Under the pieces are notes generated by a model. That model saw nothing but the letters and a program-made list of their open reading frames with translations. It searched no databases and had not been told where the DNA came from. 64,000 nt of DNA from Carnegiea gigantea (Eukaryota; Streptophyta; Magnoliopsida; Caryophyllales; Cactaceae), in NCBI GenBank assembly GCA_029747015.1, contig JAKOGI010002160.1:1-64000 (forward strand). The letters run 5' to 3'. Shown in pieces: positions 1-11,713 of this stretch. Position numbers and translations under genes: made by a program. The first letter of the stretch is position 1, and each line of letters begins with the position of its first letter.

Positions 1-595
<595 letters not shown>

Positions 596-2755
596 TGGAA
601 AGCCTACTAGAGCGATCAGCCAACTAAAGGACCATTTTAGTGGATTTGAGCCCCCTAACCCCAATCTTTCATACACTATGAAGGGTCAGAGGTTAACAGT
701 TACACCAAGATCAAGTGAGGCCCTATGTATGTTCTGATTGCCAGTGGCGATAGTAAATATGGGACGTCCTAGGTCCTCGTACTTGATAGACACTTGATTG
801 CAAGTTATCAAGCTTACATTAGAAGCCAAAAAGGTTATTTTAAGAGCATTAGTGGCCCTCTTGATGGTGCATAATTTCATGAGATAATGAGCATCGGGGG
901 CATTTATTGAATGGCATCAAGGCGAGCAATGTTGATGTTGACTTGGGAGAAGGTCTCCTTTATCTTATTATCAAGGGATTGGTATCTCTTGCCCTTCAAT
1001 CGGATAAGAGAAGGGGGGATCAGCTTAGGGGCCAAACGAGAAGGAGTAGAAATGATCAGAAGCCCTATTTCACAACCTTAGAAGGAGAGGGAATAGATGG
1101 AGAAGTAGACACATCATGAGACTTAGTTTCTTGAGAAGGGGGAAGAGAAGAAGATGGGGGATGGGACACAAACACATCATATTAACCCTCATGGGTGTCA
1201 ATTTGCTTACCTGACCATAAAGAGATCATGACATTAACCTTCCTCACATCATTAGGGTCAAAAAAAGAAGAAGAAAGTCCCCCCTTTGCGTTCACTGAGA
1301 GTTAACCAAGAAAAGCCTCTCTCTCCCATTTTATGTGGAAAGTTAAACAAAGGGTTCACTCATTGTCTTCATCATCCTCTTGTTAGACTCCTTGAGCTCT
1401 CTCATTATCCTCTTTATATCACTTACCCTCTTGTTCGCTTTGTCAATTTCATTATAATTAGGGCAACAACTTCTTGAGGGGGAGGCCCATAGGAGTATTG
1501 TATGTCCCTTGAAATAGTGGCTTTTCATAAGAACAAGAGGAGGTTTTTTCGTAGAAACCACCACCTTGAGCACTAGGTATTAAACCATGAAAAGTTGGGG
1601 TGTTTAGCTCACCCCGAGTTGAATGTAAGAGGGAGGGTCAAATTTTTGCCTTTGAAAGGTCGTATTCACTTGCACTTTATCTTAGCTTATAACCAATTAT
1701 TGTGCTAACAATGGACGTGCACTTATAAAAGGGTCAAGGCCTTGGCATTAGGAGCACGAAACAATTTGGGAAGGGCAATAACTATTTGGTTCTTCGCAAA
1801 AAAAATATTCTTTTCAACATGATCTCAAGGGCGGCAAAATGACTGCTAATGTATGTGGTAACTATGGTCATATGTATGCCCCCCTTTTGATTACTAATCT
1901 AGGCTACTAAACTCTCATTCCTTATAGTCTCCCATTTTAAAGTATTTTTCTTAAGTTGCTCTAAAAATACCTAAGCGTCGGTCACACTCTTGTTCAAGAA
2001 TCCCCTTGGACATATGGATTCAACCATGGTCTGGCTATTTTGGTCAAGACCCTCATAGATGATTCGCTACAGATGCCATTGTTCTAGGCCATAGTGGGAA
2101 AATTGAGCTCACAAGAGCTTGAACCTATCAAAACGCTTCTAAAATGATTTCAACTCTAATTAAACAAGTGGTTGATTTCATTTCTCATTTTACAGTCTTC
2201 GCATTCGGAAAATCTTTCGATAAGAATACACTCACATGCCCATTATAGATGGAAATAGAGCTTTTGGGGAGACTATGCATCCATTTTTTGCTGAATCTTT
2301 CAACGCAAAAGGAATGAAACGCAACGTAACAATGTCTTAAGGATACATTCAAGAATTGCATCATCGAGCATACTTCCTCAAATTCACTTCGAAATAGGGA
2401 AGCATCCCCACCTCTAAGGAATTTAAGAAGCATGATTATGTATTGGGGACTAAATATAAATTATACATCCTCACCATGTTTTGGGGTTTGAAAACACGAA
2501 GGATTTATAGATCCTGGGGGATACAAAATTTTATCTAGACTCCTTTGCGGAGGAGGTGGAGGCTATGTATCTCCATCCGCCATTGTTTCCACATTGAATG
2601 CTAGGAGTAGGGCCACCTCGATGTGGGGTTGTGAGATTTCAACACGATTGAGTCTCCCACAGCTCAGCGACCACGTCCAAGTGCTCATTCATCATTATTG
2701 TTTTTAAATTTTTAATTTTTGGATTTTTTGGGTTTTTATTTTACTCGCAAACGGT
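596..2755 (-). pseudogene. inverted gypsy gag-protease fragment
   Basis: This is a degenerate Ty3/gypsy gag to protease segment read on the minus strand. The gag piece at 2433-2185 has the WMHSLPKSS-type motif of plant retrotransposon gag proteins. A coiled segment at 1573-1343 and a protease remnant at 880-686 ending in LDLGVTVNL (the LDLGAS-like active-site region, with the expected D-L-G) follow in the expected order. The same stretch occurs on the plus strand at about 4200-6375, and the two are clearly homologous along their whole length but differ by many substitutions and indels. There is no LTR or primer-binding site at its 5' end near 2755. It is broken by several stops and should not yield protein. 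Confidence 0.82.
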
Positions 2756-4097
2756 GCAAAAGATTGTTGATTAGTATAGTTTGAGAGCGATTAGGGATAT
2801 CACCCTTTGAGACGATGAGGAGTTAATTAGTTTTCAACCTAATTGTAGGAGAGGTTTAAATGATTATCTGACCTACAATCACTCCAATATTTAGGTTCTT
2901 AACTAATGCAGTTTTAACCTCCTTCATGCTTGATTAAGCTCCCAAATAACCATTAATGTAGTGACTTATTAGTGTTTTGTGTTTTGTTGGAACAAAACTA
3001 AAGAAATTCCAAATTGGAGCATTTGTCATCCCACTTTGAGGCCTAAAAGATTCGAAGTGCCAAAAAGGCAGTCCAGTGTGTGCCAAGAATGTCAGGGCAT
3101 GCCAGGTTAGGAAAAGGCCAAGAAATGAAGCTAACACGGATTTGGTATACATTGATCGAGTCCCATGGCACACTAGTGTCTTCTTTCTAAGACTCAATAG
3201 TGCAGGGAACTAGAAATTTGGCACGGGAGGTTGTGCCACATGGCATGGTTGTGCCAATTTATGGAATTACTTGTATAAAAATTGGGATTAGACTAATGGA
3301 AAGGGGGTAAATGATATTTTTTAGGGCTTATCTTTAGAAAGCATATTTTTCTCTCTCTAGTTACCTATTGTAGACTTTTGATTCTCCATTAATAAAAGCC
3401 GATCTTTGATTAATTTTTAGCAATTTCTTGACACTCTCCTCTCATTAGCATCTAATCTTGCTTTTCTCTCCTAGATTCCTCATAATTCTCTATTTTGCAC
3501 ACTTAAATTCACCCCCCAACCCTAGGGGTTGTGGAGAGATTATTGGGTTAATCCCAAATATTTAAACCCTTAATCTACTCCTCAAAACTTAATCATTCTT
3601 TCCTGATGTTTCCTTTTCAATCTTCATGTTCATTATTTTAACTTTGAGTTGGATATTTCAAGGCTCAAGGATCAACAATGGGGGCTAAAATTGGACAATG
3701 ATTATGATTTTATGATGATTGGTTTGATTAGGAGAATGTTGATCATGAAAAATTCATCATTACTAGAAATTGATTTGTGTGGTAACTTCCTTTCTCCTCA
3801 TTTTTATTGCTTATTATTAAGTGAAATAGTTTATTTTAGGATAGATTTTTCTTTTTTGGGCGATCTTGTGAGGATTTATTAGGAATTGCTAGCAATGGTC
3901 CATGTCAAGCGCCGATCATCTTTCCTATGTGCTACGTGTTTTATGTTTGTGCGTTGTTTGATAATAGATAGGTTAGTTTAATTTTCAATTGTTTGAGTTA
4001 AATTTGACCCGTCATTTGCAGTGTAGTCAGCCCAGATTTACATTTTAGAGTAATTTAGCTTAGTCAATCATATCAAATCCCTCTCAAAATTATGACA
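2756..4097 (+). repeat. putative 5' LTR of degenerate gypsy element
   Basis: Non-coding stretch lying just before a tRNA-Asp-like primer-binding site. It starts near TGCAAAAG at 2756, where homology to the inverted gag copy ends, and finishes with ATGACA at 4097. It holds a TATAAAA box at 3274-3280 and an AATAAA signal near 3391, in the order expected for an LTR. No second copy of this LTR is present downstream because the element is truncated at 9200, so the boundaries rest on inference only. Confidence 0.5.
3274..3280 (+). promoter_or_regulatory. TATA box in putative LTR
   Basis: A TATAAAA heptamer followed ~110 bases later by a CT-rich stretch and AATAAA. This matches the U3-R arrangement of plant LTRs, but no transcription evidence is available. 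Confidence 0.4.
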
Positions 4098-4101
4098 TAT
4101 T

Positions 4102-4121
4102 TAGCGTTGTTGCTGGGGATA
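4102..4121 (+). other. primer-binding site, tRNA-Asp-like
   Basis: The sequence tagcgttgttgctggggata resembles the TGGCGCCGTTGCCGGGGA site that Athila/Tat elements use to prime from tRNA-Asp, with several changes. It sits directly after the putative LTR end and ~170 bases before gag homology starts. Confidence 0.55.
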
Positions 4122-4283
4122 ATGGCGTTCAAATCGCATTAGTTTTAGTCTTGATTATTACACATACCTCAGTGAGTAGGTCATTAAGAAACAAAAAACA
4201 AAAAAAAAAATACAAAAATTAAAAATTAAAAAATTGATGAATAAGTGTTTGGACAAGGTCGCCTAGTTGTGCGAGACTCATTT

Positions 4284-5740
4284 ATGTTGAAATTGGATTA
4301 CCCCACACCGAGGTAACCCAACCCTAAGCACTTAATTTGGAAACCATGGTGGAGGATCAAACCCAACGTCCTCCTCCTTCCTAAAGGAGTCTGAATCAAA
4401 TCTTCTATCCCCTGAGGTCCACTAATCCCATTCCTTTTGAGCTCCGAAACTTGTGAGGATGTGCAATTTTCCTTTAGTCCATAATGCATGGCCATGCTTC
4501 CAAAATTCTTTAGAGATGGGAATGCTTGCCTATTTCTAAGTGAATTTGAGGAAGTATGCTCGATAATGCAATTCCCCAATGTGCCCTAAGACACTGTTAG
4601 GTTGCATTCTATTCCTTTTTCTTTGAAATATTCGGCAAAAAAATGGATGCATAGCCTTCTTCCAAACTCTATCTCCACATGGGATGGGTTTGTGATGGTT
4701 CTCTTCAAGAAATATTTTTCTATTGGGAAGACTGTACAATTGAGGAATGAAATCAACCACTTTGTTCAATTGAAAAGGGAATCATTTTGGAAGTGTTTTG
4801 ATAGGTTCCAGCTCTTTTTATCGCAATGGCCCTACCATAGCATAGCACAATGGCATTTGTGTCAAGTCATCTATGAGAGCCTTGACCAAAATATCCCAAC
4901 CATGGTTGAATCCATGTGTGAAGTGGGTTTCTAAAATAAGAGTGAGACTAAGTCTTAGGAGTTCTGAGAGGAACTTGCATGACAGACCTTGCAATGGGAG
5001 ACGATGAGAAATAAGAGTTTAGGTTCCCAATTCCGTAGTCCAAATGGGGGTATACATGTGATCACAGAAAGTCACATACATTGAAACTCATTTTACCTCC
5101 CTTGAAAACATGTTGAAAGGAATAGTCTTGTTACAAGTACCGAACAATTATCCCCCTCCCCAATTATTTCATGCTTCCAATGCCAATCCTATCGTCATTC
5201 CATGTCCCATATTTACTCCATAGTTGGCTACAAGCCCAAAGTAGGGGTAAGTGAATGCGGCATTTCAAAGGCTAATATTTAACCCCTGTTCTCCTACATT
5301 TAACCAAGGGTGGGCTAAGCACCCTAACTTTTCATAGATTGCCCAAAATGCTTTAATGCCTTATGCCTACAGTGGTGGTTTCCAATGAAACACCTCTTCT
5401 TGCTCTTATCAAAGGCCATCATTTTAAGGGATATACAAAGCTCCTATAGGGCCTTCCCCTCAACCAGTTGTTGCTCAAATCTTTTCCCCCTCCCGATTAT
5501 AATGAAATTGACAAAGTAAACAAGAGGGTGAGTGATGTGGACAGGATGATGGGAGAGCTCAAGGAGTCCAATGATAGGATGATGAAGAGAATGATCGAAC
5601 ACTTTGCTTAACTTGCTATGTCAAATAGGGAAAGAGGGACCTTTTCTAGTCAACCCAAAGTGAATCCAAAAGAGGGCCTAATGATATGAGCAAGGTTAAT
5701 GCTATGATCTCTTTGCAGTCGGATAAGAAAATTGACACCT
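4284..5740 (+). pseudogene. gypsy gag pseudogene
   Basis: Degenerate retrotransposon gag. The best open piece (4602-4934, 110 residues) contains AKKWMHSLLPNSISTWDG, the conserved gag core of plant Ty3/gypsy elements in which a W-x-S-L-P motif precedes a threonine/serine-tryptophan segment, followed by LRNEINHF and a CFDRFQLFL segment. Downstream, 5500-5620 gives a charged, coiled-coil-like stretch (NKRVSDVDRMM type) seen in both copies. Several in-frame stops and frameshifts break it. It lies between the PBS and the protease remnant. Confidence 0.8.
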
Positions 5741-6099
5741 ATGTGGGTGAATATGATGTAAATATGTCCACTCACCCTACTTCTCTTCCCACTTCTCAAG
5801 AATGAGTCTCATGATGTGTTCGCTTCTCTATCTGACACCCTTTCTAAGGATATTGGTGATCCTAAGGAGAATGTGTGTTCAGATATCATTAATCCTATAT
5901 ATCCTAAGGCATCTCCTATTCCTTCCCCTTCTGCTCTTAAGCCTATTCTCTTATTCCCTAACTGATTAAAGGGGAAGAAATCTCAATCCCATGTTGATAA
6001 GATTAGGAAAACTTCTCTCAAATCAAGATCAACATTCTTCTCCTTAGTGCTATTCAACAAATGCCCCCATATGCTCATTCCTTAAAGAGTTGTGCACCA

Positions 6100-6540
6100 C
6101 CAAGAGGACCACTATTATTCCTAAAAGAGCCTTTTTGGCCTCTATTGTAGTTCAACCATTTCTAATCAAATACCCATCAAGTATAAGGCCCCGAGATGTC
6201 CCGCAATTTTAATTTTCAATAGCAATCAAAATATACATAGGACCTTGCTTGATCTTGGTGTAAGCGTCAATCACTTATGCTTCATGGTGTATGAAAGATT
6301 GCGAATAAGGGAGCTCAAACCCACTAAAATGGCCCTTTAATTGGACAATCATGCAATTAAGCTTCTTAGAGGATGGTGGAGAATGCATTGATCAAGGTAG
6401 AAGAATTCATGTTTTTGGGTGACTTTATTGTATTAGAGATCGAGGTTATGACGAGCCCTAAAAATGAAATACCAGTAATCCTTGGTCGACCATTTCTTGC
6501 CAGCTGAAATGCTCTTATTAATTGTAGGGATGGGAAAAAG
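6100..6540 (+). pseudogene. retroviral-type aspartic protease remnant
   Basis: A translation near 6245-6275 gives LDLGVSVNH, the remnant of the active-site D-L-G-A-S-V-N motif of Ty3/gypsy protease, after a CTTKRTT segment. It continues into an EVMTSPKNEIPVILGRPFL stretch (6440-6505), the C-terminal I-L-G-R-P-F-L hallmark of the domain. Stops interrupt it, so no active protease is expected. Confidence 0.78.
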
Positions 6541-6558
6541 AAGTTAACATTCGAGAAT

Positions 6559-7970
6559 ATGAAAATAGAATTAAATATGTCTTACCTGCAAACACAACCC
6601 AGGGGGTATATAGAGCACCTTATCATTAATTGGATAAGTGACATCTCTTTGGAAGAGTTGGAACATGATCATGATGAGGAATTAATTTCATGTTTGTATG
6701 GGTCATTTTGTATGGAATATGAGCCCAAATTTGACGCATTTGCATGTGATGATCAATGCAATGACTCTTCACATGCATCTATTCTTCCATCCATCTCTTC
6801 TCTCCCATCTCCATTTCATGAGGCACCACTTACTATGCCTTCATCTTCCTCTCTTGAATTGAAGCCGCTTTCGAATACACTCAAATATGCATTCTTGGGT
6901 GCAAATAAGTTTTTTCCTGTGATAATTGCCAATGATTTGAACCCAGATCAAGAAAACCCAAGTGTTTAACTTGTTAAAGGAAAATAAAGATGCTTCAAGG
7001 TGGACCTCAAGAGACATTAGAGGTATTAGTCCTACCATTGTACAACATAGAATTCATCTCGAGGATAATGCCTAGCCTTACCAACATAGACAAAGAAGGT
7101 TGAACCCTATCATTCAAGAAGTGGTGAGGAAAGAAATTCTTAAGTGGTTAGATCATGACATTATTTACTTCAATTGAGATAGCAAATGGGTAAGCCCCAT
7201 CTAAGTCGTTCCAAAAAAGACTGACATCACCGTGATTAAGAATGATAAGAATGAGTTTACATGCATCTGAATCCAATCTTGGTAAAGACTATGCATTGAT
7301 GATAGAAAGTTGAATTACGCCACTAGAAAGGATCAATTTTCTTTACCCTTCTTCTATTAAGCGTTGGAAAGGTTAGCCGGGCAACTTTTCATTGCTTCCT
7401 TGATGGTTCTTTAGGCCATACCCAAAGTTCCTATTACCCCTAAACATCAAGAAAAGACTATAATCACATGCCTTTTTCACTTATGCCTTAAGGAAAATGT
7501 CCTTTGGTTTATGCAATGCTCCGATCACCTTCCAAATGTGTATGATATTTGTATTTTCCAACGTACTTGTGTAATGCCATGAAATTTTCATGGATGATTT
7601 CTCCATTTGGGAAGATTCTTTTGATTATTACTTGACTAACTTGGAAAAGATTTTAAGAAGGTGTCAGGACAAGCATTTCACCCTTAATTAGCAAAAATGC
7701 CATTTTATAGTTAGGAAGGGGATTGTCTTGGGTCATATTATTTCAAATGAGGGGATAGAGGTAGACAAGGCTAAGATGGATTCGGTTGTAACCCTCCCCC
7801 TCACCACTTGTGTGAAGGACATAATATATTTTCTTGGACACGCTAATTTCTACAGGAGATTCATTAAGAATTTTAGCAAGATTGCTAAGCCCTTGTCCTC
7901 ACTCCTACCTGAGGATGTGCCCATTCCACTTCTCCAAGGAGTGTGAAATGGTATTTGCAAAGCTTAGGGA
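6559..7970 (+). pseudogene. reverse transcriptase pseudogene (gypsy)
   Basis: RT region with an N-terminal linker (6559-6969) that ends in LEL-KPLSNTLKYAFLG, the typical pre-RT segment of Athila-class pol. After frameshifts come QRRLNPIIQEVVRKEILK, a WVSPI segment, a CIDDRKLNYATRKDQF segment (usually CIDYRKLN) and the catalytic motif FMDDF at 7587-7601. The thumb side is open at 7728-7946 (GHIISNEGIEVDKAKM, FLGHANFYRRFIKNFS). Numerous stops and small indels show it is dead. Confidence 0.88.
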
Positions 7971-7999
7971 ACCATTAACCATTGATCACATCTTGTATC

Positions 8000-8420
8000 C
8001 TCCCATTTAGGGAGAACACTTTGAACTCATGTATGATGCATCCAATTATCTAGTCGAGGTAGTTTTGGGTCAATGAATTAATAAGAAACCCCATATAATT
8101 TACAATATGAGTCATACTTGTAATGAAACACAAATGAATTACACTGTAATAAAGAAGGAGTTTCTAGTGGTTGTTTTTAGTTTTGAAATTTTTAGACCCT
8201 ACCTCATAGGATCCCATGTAGTTGTTTTTACTAACCATGCCGCTTTGAAAAACCTTTTCGAGAAGAAAGATACTTGTAAGACCTCCATCTTTGAATGTGT
8301 GATTGTGAAATTAAGGATAGGAAGTTCCTAGAACCCTATAGAAGACCATTTCTATAGGATTGTAAATGATGATGCATGTGAGGCCCCAATCTTTGAATGT
8401 TTCTCGGATAAATAACTTTT
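8000..8420 (+). pseudogene. RNase H pseudogene (gypsy)
   Basis: Follows RT directly. The stretch 8030-8331 contains MYDASNYLVEVVLGQ and MSHTCNETQMNYTVIKKE, then FEIFRPYLIGSHVVVFTNHAALKNL. These are the hallmark blocks of the gypsy RNase H (DAS, NYxxxEKE, TDHxxLK), with D of the last block changed to N. Frame breaks divide it. It belongs to the same broken pol as the flanking RT and integrase. Confidence 0.85.
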
Positions 8421-8449
8421 CGTGGCTCAAAGGTATGCTAAATTGTTAA

Positions 8450-9200
8450 TTACTTGGTCACGAGGGAAATGCCTCGGCAATGGCCAGACATGATAGGGTA
8501 CGTTTCCTTGCAATAGTTAGTTTCTTCGTATGGGATGATCCCTATTTGTTTAATTATTTCGAAGGCCAGATCATTAGGAGATGTGTGTCTAATGGACAAA
8601 TTCTCAGTGTCCCTTCCTTTTGTCATGATCGTGCATGTGGACACTTTAGTGGGAGGGAAACCACCGCAAAAATTCTCCAGTGCAGTTTCTATTAGCCAAC
8701 TCTATTCAAGGGAGCCCATGAGTATTCCAAACGATGCATGAGCTATGAACAATTAGGCAGACTTAGTAGGAAAGACATGATGCCCCTCACACATTGGGGA
8801 ATTTAATTTATAGGGCCATTTCCCAATTCATTTGGAAATGAGTACATTCATTCTTGTCTATGTCCATCATGTGTCCAACTAGGTTGAGGCAATTCCCACA
8901 AGGACAAATGAGTCTAGAGTGGTCATTAGATTTCTACAGGAGAACATTGCTGCTTGTAATGGGATGCCTCAAGTAATCATTACTGACCAAGGGACCCATT
9001 TTGATCATATGTCCTTTGATGCCCTATTAAGAAAGTGTTTCATCATTCACCGACTTGTTACGCCATGCTATCCTCAAACTATTGCTCAAGTGAAAGTCTC
9101 AAATCGTCAAATCAATCAAATCTTAGAAAAGACCGTTACCAACAATAAGAGAGGTTGCACGGATAAATTGATTGATACTTTGTTGGCCTACCAGAATAGT
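8450..9200 (+). pseudogene. integrase pseudogene, truncated
   Basis: Contains a zinc-finger remnant (8480-8695, with HDRACGHFSGRETTAKIL) and the core (8795-9200). In the core, the codon for the first catalytic Asp in the WGIDF motif reads TAA at 8804-8806. The second Asp is present in ITDQGTHF (8985-8987). Exactly 35 residues later the catalytic Glu of GQxExSNRE is Lys (9093-9095). The reading stops after LLAYQNS, where the sequence changes to an unrelated LTR fragment. The integrase C-terminus and the 3' LTR of this element are absent. Confidence 0.87.
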
Positions 9201-9365
9201 TAAATTAGTTTATTCGTTTGTCAATTATTAACTTGGATTAGTATATATTTCTTAAGAATTGATTGGGGGCCCAATTCACATCCATCATGGCGGATCGAAT
9301 CTCAATGCTATGATTGGAAACCATGCACCTGCGGAAAAACTTTATCGTTATTTAAAAAAATGACA
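9201..9365 (+). repeat. truncated LTR of array element A
   Basis: These 165 bases match the last part of the LTRs that end at 28742 and 45443, sharing blocks such as ggaaaccatgcacct / gaaaccgtgcactta and a final poly-A followed by TGACA. The upstream ~1.2 kb of this LTR is absent; the preceding bases are gypsy integrase. Copies 1 and 2 continue into the same leader, whereas copy 3 does not, which fixes the LTR 3' end. Confidence 0.85.
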
Positions 9366-9374
9366 AGAAGTTTT

Positions 9375-9392
9375 TGGCGCCATTATCAGGGT
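9375..9392 (+). other. primer-binding site of array element A
   Basis: tggcgccattatcagggt closely follows the LTR end and resembles the tRNA-Asp-type site TGGCGCCGTTGCCGGGGA. It keeps TGGCGCC intact. Confidence 0.7.
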
Positions 9393-10582
9393 TAGAATTT
9401 GTGAAATTAGGTTGCATGTTGAATTAAGTCATAGTGTCTTCACTTGAGTCATTTTGGTTTCTTTTCGTACTTTTTGATTTTGATTTTTAGTGTTTGTTTA
9501 TTTAGCATTAGCCGTTTTTAGTTTAGATTTCTTATTTTTCATTTTTTTTCAAGTTTATATTTCAATTTTATTTTGGTTAATTTTGCTTTACATTTTGTGA
9601 CTAATTTTCTGCTGGAACAAAAAATCGGAGTTAACAATTTTAGTGTCGTGAATAGTGCAGGAACAGGTAGAATTGAAGGAAAATTATGCTGAGAAGGCTT
9701 TTTTTTCCCCTTGATTTTCACATTCTGTTTTGGTTTTCCTAGGATAAATCTAGTGATTACTTTTTTCTTCTAATAATTTTAGGAGATTCTTAGGGATTTT
9801 TAGAATCTAGTTGAATTTTTGTGGAACGTTTAGGCATTTTCGAAATTTTTAGCAATTTTTGGAATAATTTTGTGTCTTGAATTTTCTTCACTATTCGGGG
9901 ATAGAAACAATTGAAAAAAATTGCACCCATGTTCTCTACGACTTTGCTGAATTTTCTATATATATTGTTCTGAATTTGGAATTTAATCTTCTATTTACTT
10001 TTATTTTTAAATTTTTCTTTTTAGGTTTTTGTATTCTTTTTTGTTTTAGATTAAGAAAATCGAAAAAAGAAAATATTGTTTGTGCTTTATGTTTGTGGTT
10101 ATTTTTTATTTTTTGCATTAGGTCACTTTTTGCTGTTTAAGTCTTTTTGGTCTTTCTTTTCTTTTGGTAATATAGTTTCATTTTTGTTTGTTTATTTTCT
10201 TTTGTTAACTTAATTATTTAAGTGTCTTGTTTTTTTTCTTTTAGTCATTAGTTTATAATTAGTGTCTTGGAGTTATTTATTTAACTTTAAAAAACCCTAA
10301 AAAATTGAAATACATTTGGAAATCGTAAAAAATAAAAAATTCTTAAAACTAAAAAAAAAGAGTTTCAAGAATACCAGAATTTTTAATATCCCACAATTTG
10401 AGCATAAACCTTTTCTAGAGTTATCTATCGAGACTTAATGCTTATTGCGCTTAACTGGTCAAAACTTTGAAAAATGAACGATTTGTTAGGTCATTGTTGT
10501 GGGTTTGAATGTTGAATTTTTAGAGGCTATGTTGAGTCAATGTGTCATGGAGATTTACTAATATTGTTGTCTAAAAATCAAG
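9393..10582 (+). other. 5' leader of array element A, non-coding
   Basis: About 1.2 kb of T-rich leader between the primer-binding site and the first reading frame. It is homologous throughout to 28772-29971. Reading frames such as 9877-10140 are low-complexity Phe/Leu-rich strings, not preserved in the second copy, so I see no gene here. Confidence 0.75.
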
Positions 10583-10884
10583 ATGGGGTATGGGATTTCT
10601 TTTAGAAAACTAGCTTGGGACACTTACGAGTTCGAACAAACTAGAGGGACCTCAGAATTCCCTAATCATGGTGTGTATGTTTTTACTGCTAATCCTTGCC
10701 ACCAAGATCACTTTAGGAACTCATATGACCTGTCTTACTCTTATGTGCCTCCTATTTTACGTGATTATTATGAACCTTCTTATCATGGTGTTCATAATTG
10801 TCTTTATCGTGATTATGTTGATTCTATATGTGCGAGTCTTGGTAAGATGATAAATGAAATGTCTGATAAAATAATAGAGACCAT
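10583..10884 (+). CDS. unrecognised array ORF 1, copy A, 5' part
   Basis: Open frame starting MGYGISFRKLAWDTYEF, rich in Tyr, Asp and His (YVPPILRDYYEPSYHG). It does not resemble gag, pol or ATHILA ORFs that I know. The homologous frame is at 29972-30270 in copy B, with the same MSDKIIET run before the break. In copy A the frame is interrupted by a CACTA element at 10885 and resumes, in the same frame, at 24633. Function unknown; both copies carry decay, but this segment is open and looks like genuine former coding sequence. Confidence 0.55.
10882..10884. other. target-site duplication, left of CACTA #1
   Basis: CAT before the terminus; TCT (24630-24632) follows the right end. The uninterrupted copy B reads TAT here. 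A 3 bp duplication is the CACTA norm, and the two differ by two changes, so this is plausible but decayed. Confidence 0.4.
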
Positions 10885-11170
10885 CACTACAAAAAAGGTT
10901 GCTTCCCTTAACATTTAATTTTGCTAATAACTACACTTATAAGTGTAGAAATAGCAGTTGCCCACACTGAGGCTAAGTGTGATGAAATTAAGTGTGTGGA
11001 AGTGTTCTCTACATTTGCTGAAAATGCAGGTAGAGCTATATTCCCCATACTTACAAATGCAAAGTAAGTACTAATTACCCACAGTTTATGTGCGGTCATT
11101 TTATGCTATGCCCACTCTGGGAGATGTAAGAAGTCGTAATTTCCCCCACACTTATAAGAGCTATTAGTGT
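10885..11170 (+). repeat. left terminus and subterminal repeats of CACTA #1
   Basis: After the terminal CACTAC there are short palindromic and repeated words: acacttataagtgtag, cccacact, aagtgtg and cccacacttataag. Subterminal motif clusters of this kind are the binding sites for CACTA-encoded proteins in En/Spm. The terminus shows partial agreement with the right end. Confidence 0.7.
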
Positions 11171-11713
11171 CGTGTTAGTTTTTAAAATACTAATGTTGGT
11201 AATTACGATAAAACTTATTAAGTTAAAAGTAGAACAATTATATACCATTGTTGTTTATTTAATTGACAAGTTTCATACTAATTATCAGTGTAACCCTACG
11301 CAAATAAATAATTGAAAATTTTATAATATAGATCGATATAATTATTCTCCAATTAAACAAATTAAAATATATCAAACATCAATTAAACAAATTACACATT
11401 AGTGCCTGAAAAAAAAATTCATTGTAGACATGGCAACAAAGGCTAAGGAAATCAAAATTAATATTCTTGCATTGTTTTAACTCCATCCTACTAATTTTTT
11501 GTTGTAACTAGCTAATTGAACATGCCTAACTTCCAACAATATATAAGAAAAGTCCCCATCTCCATTTTCTTCAGTGAAGCTCCAGAGGTACCTGTTAGAC
11601 AATTGAAACACCAAAAAAAAAAAAGAATTATTAAAAAAGGTAACCAAAGTGATTAACTAAAGACACAAAGTCAGTAGAATCAGGTTTGAAGACACATAAC
11701 GGAGTTCTGTCAA
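11171..11713. other. non-coding CACTA #1 interior
   Basis: AT-rich stretch between the subterminal region and the minisatellite. No reading frame or repeat that I can support. Confidence 0.5.

Larger units (their letters stand above)
2756..9200 (+). mobile_element. degenerate Athila/gypsy-type LTR retrotransposon, 3'-truncated
   Basis: Order LTR-PBS-gag-PR-RT-RNase H-integrase is that of Ty3/gypsy elements, with an Athila/Tat-like primer-binding site. The 3' half beyond the integrase core is missing, being replaced at 9201 by a fragment of another element's LTR. The density of stops points to an old insertion. Confidence 0.8.

Noticed and set aside
4298..4769. Minus-strand frames in the gypsy gag region
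   Set aside because: Antisense to the gag frame; no motif of their own.
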